From assembly GCA_963576735.1 (NCBI GenBank), contig OY755183.1, forward strand, positions 16,945,213-17,009,212: a stretch of DNA of 64,000 nt. The letters are read 5' to 3'. Each line of letters opens with the position of its first letter. The stretch's first letter is position 1. The notes beneath the pieces are model-generated. The model was not told the DNA's origin and ran no database searches. It saw only the letters and a list, made by a program, of their open reading frames with translations. This document shows, piece by piece, positions 61,307 through 64,000 of this stretch. The position numbers and the translations under genes are program-made. The DNA comes from Bedellia somnulentella (taxonomy: Eukaryota; Arthropoda; Insecta; Lepidoptera; Bedelliidae).

Positions 61307-61585
61307 TTTTTATGAACCTATCGTGTCCCATTGCTGGGCAAAGTCTCTGCCTGGATTTTCCATTCATCCCTGCTTTGGGCCTGCTCTCTCCAATCTTTTC
61401 GAAATGAGTCCAGGTCATCCCGCCATCTCCTTCTTGGTCTGCCTCTGCGCCGGTGGCCGTTGCTACGAACCCATTGGGTTACATTTTTAGCCCACCTGTC
61501 CGACGGCATACGGCAGACATGCCCCGCCCAGTCCCACTTCAATTTGGCTGTCTTAGCACCCACGTCGGCTATTTGAGTTTTGCAT
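61307..61585 (-). pseudogene. Second RTE-type LINE, reverse transcriptase C-terminus
   Basis: Minus strand: TAKLKWDWAGHVCRMPSDRW, GRPRRRWRDDLDSF and then SRDEWKIQAETL. This is the last part of an RTE/BovB-like reverse transcriptase, a different family from the one at 44729. The end reads GGGACACGATAGG on the minus strand. Confidence 0.85.
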
Positions 61586-61616
61586 GTACAATTTTATTCC
61601 TATTGGTGCCGCAATA

Positions 61617-61755
61617 ACGGCGATAGGCCTGCCCCCTATCACGTGAGTACACTGTCTAAGCAAAACGTGGGTACCTTCTCTGGAAACTAGATGGCGCTTG
61701 CCATGTGAGTTCAGGAGTATTGAAAACGGCGTGAACGTTTATGTTATGTATGTTA
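61617..61755 (+). mobile_element. Family B SINE, 5' truncated with target duplication
   Basis: Starts in the body (ACGGCGATAGGCCTGCCCCC) and ends GGCGTGAACGTTTATG with its tail. TGCCGCAATA flanks it at 61607-61616 and 61756-61765. Same subtype as 49871. Confidence 0.87.
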
Positions 61756-61765
61756 TGCCGCAATA

Positions 61766-62450
61766 GTGACTGTCATTTTTAAATTGACTCATATTCAAAT
61801 GATTTTTTTACAATCAAAGATGTTTTCTTTTGAATGAAGCTAGCTCAATATCCCAAGATTGTAAAAAGTGGTGATAGAAAGTGGCTACCATACGGTAAAG
61901 GTTTAACTGTAAAGCATCGCGTGGTGAAAATGGTGAGAACGTCTTAATCACATTTGGTTTTTATAATCTAGTGCTCCATCGCGGTTTACACAGTTTATAT
62001 AATCAATGCTCATCCTTTATGAAATTAAGTGTGATTTTATGAACCCCACGCTTGCATTCAAGTTTTCTAATTTCCATTAGTGAAAGAATTTTGCTAAACG
62101 GTTTTGGACCCTATTCATTACGGACAAACAAACAAAAACAAATTCTTAAGCTTATATCTATCCCATATCCTCACCACATAGTCCAGTGTTATTATCTTTA
62201 TTAATACGAAATTTCAGAAACCATCTTCCAAACGAAGTAATATCGCCGTGTGTATTAAAATAACTTTATTTAACAGTGCAGGGTATTTTTGAATTCATAG
62301 CTAAATTGGCGCCAATATTCCACCTGGCGCTAGTCGTAGCACGTGGCTCTGGCAATACGAGACGTTTTAAAACAAATTACCGCGGCAATACATGTGGGAT
62401 TATGTTATAGTAGCCAATGTTCTTAATAAAAATGTAATAAACGTAGTTTT
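61766..62450. other. Non-coding, nothing firmly identified
   Basis: A possible worn Helitron piece lies near 62100-62160 (CGGACAAACAAACAAAAACA). No coding evidence. Confidence 0.4.
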
Positions 62451-62452
62451 TG

Positions 62453-62715
62453 CTTACTAATAAATAAAGGAAAGAAAAATTTCGACACAGGCGGGAATCG
62501 AACCCGCGACCTCGGGTATACGCCTCGACGCTCTGCCAATTGAGCCACCGTGTCAATTGGCTGCCAGCGCGAAATTATTCTATCCTTTATTTCTTTTACA
62601 CGTTTAAGTAGTGTTTGCGTTTCCTACCTCCGAATTTTTACTAATTCGGAAGGATAAATTGCTTTATTTATTAGTAATTATCCCCACATGAGGTTTTCAT
62701 GAACAAAAAGATTTA
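62453..62715 (-). mobile_element. Family C repeat with internal tRNA-like sequence
   Basis: Minus strand: tRNA-like part at about 62485-62555 with A box TGGCTCAATTGGCAGAGCG and B box GCGGGTTCGATTCCCGCC. The acceptor stem pairs GACACGG with CTGTGTC. The repeat is bordered by TTACTAATAAATAAAG and its reverse complement CTTTATTTATTAGTAA (near 62662-62677). Confidence 0.82.
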
Positions 62716-63009
62716 AAAAAGTAGTTGTTGCTTGTTTTTGAGAGGTCTAGTTTTGACGAGGTAATGTTTAATCTTTACTAAACTGTATTTTATTTAATCA
62801 AGAAATGTATATGCACATAAATATATATATTTGACATAGAAAATTAAGTGTCATTAGTTTATTTTGTTGTTTTTTGAAAATGTATGATATATTTATGTGA
62901 AAATCAGATTTTTAAGAATTTGTTTAATGCTGTTTGTTTAATTCTTAGTAAATAAATATATTCTAAAGAGTTTCATTGACATACATATTGCAAACATATC
63001 GTGATAAAA

Positions 63010-63165
63010 ATGAAACAGTAAAGATGGCTGCACACATCCATTAAGAGTTCCAAGATGAACGATTTCTCAATTGTTTGGCAGTGAAGAGCAAAGAAAATGG
63101 TGATCTAATGGATCGCTGCCCGTATGTTGCCAATTGCATCGCCCATCGATCATATGAAATGCCTT
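63010..63165 (-). mobile_element. Family A relic
   Basis: Traces on the minus strand: GGGCGATGCAATTGGCAAC and later body words in order. Strongly diverged. Confidence 0.4.
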
Positions 63166-63940
63166 ATAATAATGTTACTTAAAGAGTTAAGTTATTGGAT
63201 AGAGGGATATCAAGAACATTTACTTCGTTATGTAAATTTGCATTACATGGTATAAAGAGAACGGTAGCAAGTGAAGACGTATTGTGATAAGATTAGTAAT
63301 TCTAAATTAGTTTATCACAATATACGTTCATTATAATTAAAACAACTTTTGACTTTCGGATATTTTAATCGCGTGTTATTACATGTATTTTTAACGTCTG
63401 ACGATTCGAAAACTTTTCAGTTATCATGGTCACGGGAAGACTTCCCGAATGATAAAAAGTGCAATCGTGAAAGTATAAGAAAATACTATAAGCGTTCATT
63501 GCCTACGTACACTCTATCTACCATGTCGTGTAAATCGCAACACACACTGAGCCCGCCGGGCCGCGGACATATGTCAGCGACAACTTTTATCTACGGTATA
63601 GTTTTCATACATAGGTTAGACATAATTCTTTCAACACAGACCATTGGGTTGTGCCGCCGAGCAATGTCGCCGGTCCGGCGGGCACAGTGTGTATTGTGCT
63701 GTATACAAACGTTACTCAAACAATTAGTTTTTCATTGTAAACTCAGAAATACACCCTTTCCTCTGATCAAATTCGTTGCTTAAACCCCGAATACGACCTA
63801 GTTATAGCGTCGTATCAGCAATAACTCAGCCACTTTTGAAAATTGAAAGAATTTGTGATGTCTCAAAAAAGCATCATTGGTTTTTGTATAACAGACATAC
63901 GCCTGGTAATTACATAAAAATCCCCGCAACTTTAATCGTT
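63166..63940. other. Non-coding with a foldback sequence
   Basis: Contains the inverted repeat 63542-63570 / 63664-63692 and, near 63825, a family A scrap (ACTCAGCCACTTTTGAAAAT). The open frame 63349-63783 overlaps the foldback and is not judged real. Confidence 0.5.
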
Positions 63941-63944
63941 TTAC

Positions 63945-64000
63945 TAATAAATAAAGGAAAGAAAAATTTCAACACAGGCGGGAATCGAACCCGCGACCTC
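63945..64000 (-). mobile_element. Family C repeat, cut by the window edge
   Basis: TTACTAATAAATAAAGGAAAG followed by ACAGGCGGGAATCGAACCCG, identical in layout to the copy at 62453. Confidence 0.8.

Noticed and set aside
63349..63783. 144-codon open frame on the plus strand
   Set aside because: It runs through a GC-rich foldback, has no recognised motif and no regulatory context; openness is probably incidental.

Overview
The window looks like a scaffold from a moth or butterfly (Lepidoptera). It is AT-rich and very dense in short repeats. It carries Helitron ends that read TC...CTAG and sit between A and T, 3' fragments of RTE-type LINEs, tRNA-derived SINEs, and a short run of the insect telomere unit. 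There is a 200-base assembly gap at 10667-10866. The organism call rests on repeat style and gene structure, not on a database match.

One host gene dominates. Reading the minus strand from 50687 down to 2254, I find 21 exons whose splice sites and phases all agree. They encode the last 1751 residues of a type I membrane protein; its start lies beyond the right edge. From the N-terminal side it carries the end of a CUB domain, a C-type lectin domain, at least two more CUB domains and a CUB-like region, three EGF domains, one membrane span, and a cytoplasmic tail of about 940 residues that is rich in Ser, Pro and Thr and has basic clusters. Two exons (3749-3846 and 22560-22654) were found mainly because the neighbouring phases required them. 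I do not recognise the gene by name. The combination recalls large epithelial receptors such as the Attractin or Bark beetle/Anakonda types, but it matches neither well.

The introns hold almost everything else. The 24 kb intron at 22655-46537 contains a nearly intact Ty3/gypsy-type LTR retrotransposon at 35733-40696. Its LTRs are 278 bp and differ at one base, with a 5-bp target duplication. Gag and pol are joined by a -1 slippery heptamer. Pol carries one in-frame stop, and the integrase is in a shifted frame. Around it lie more than 35 copies of a roughly 245-bp element that I call family A. Its last ~45 bp resemble the 3' end of an RTE-type LINE that is also present in several truncated copies. 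This suggests a SINE that borrows the LINE machinery. Two tRNA-headed families (B and C), two single tRNA-like repeats, and a Helitron family make up most of the remainder.

The right end (50.7-64 kb) shows no exon of the receptor and is probably its upstream intron. It holds a 142-bp almost perfect inverted repeat, a 122-bp tandem array with a CRE-like site in each unit, two small foldback sequences, a second RTE fragment, and further SINE and Helitron copies.
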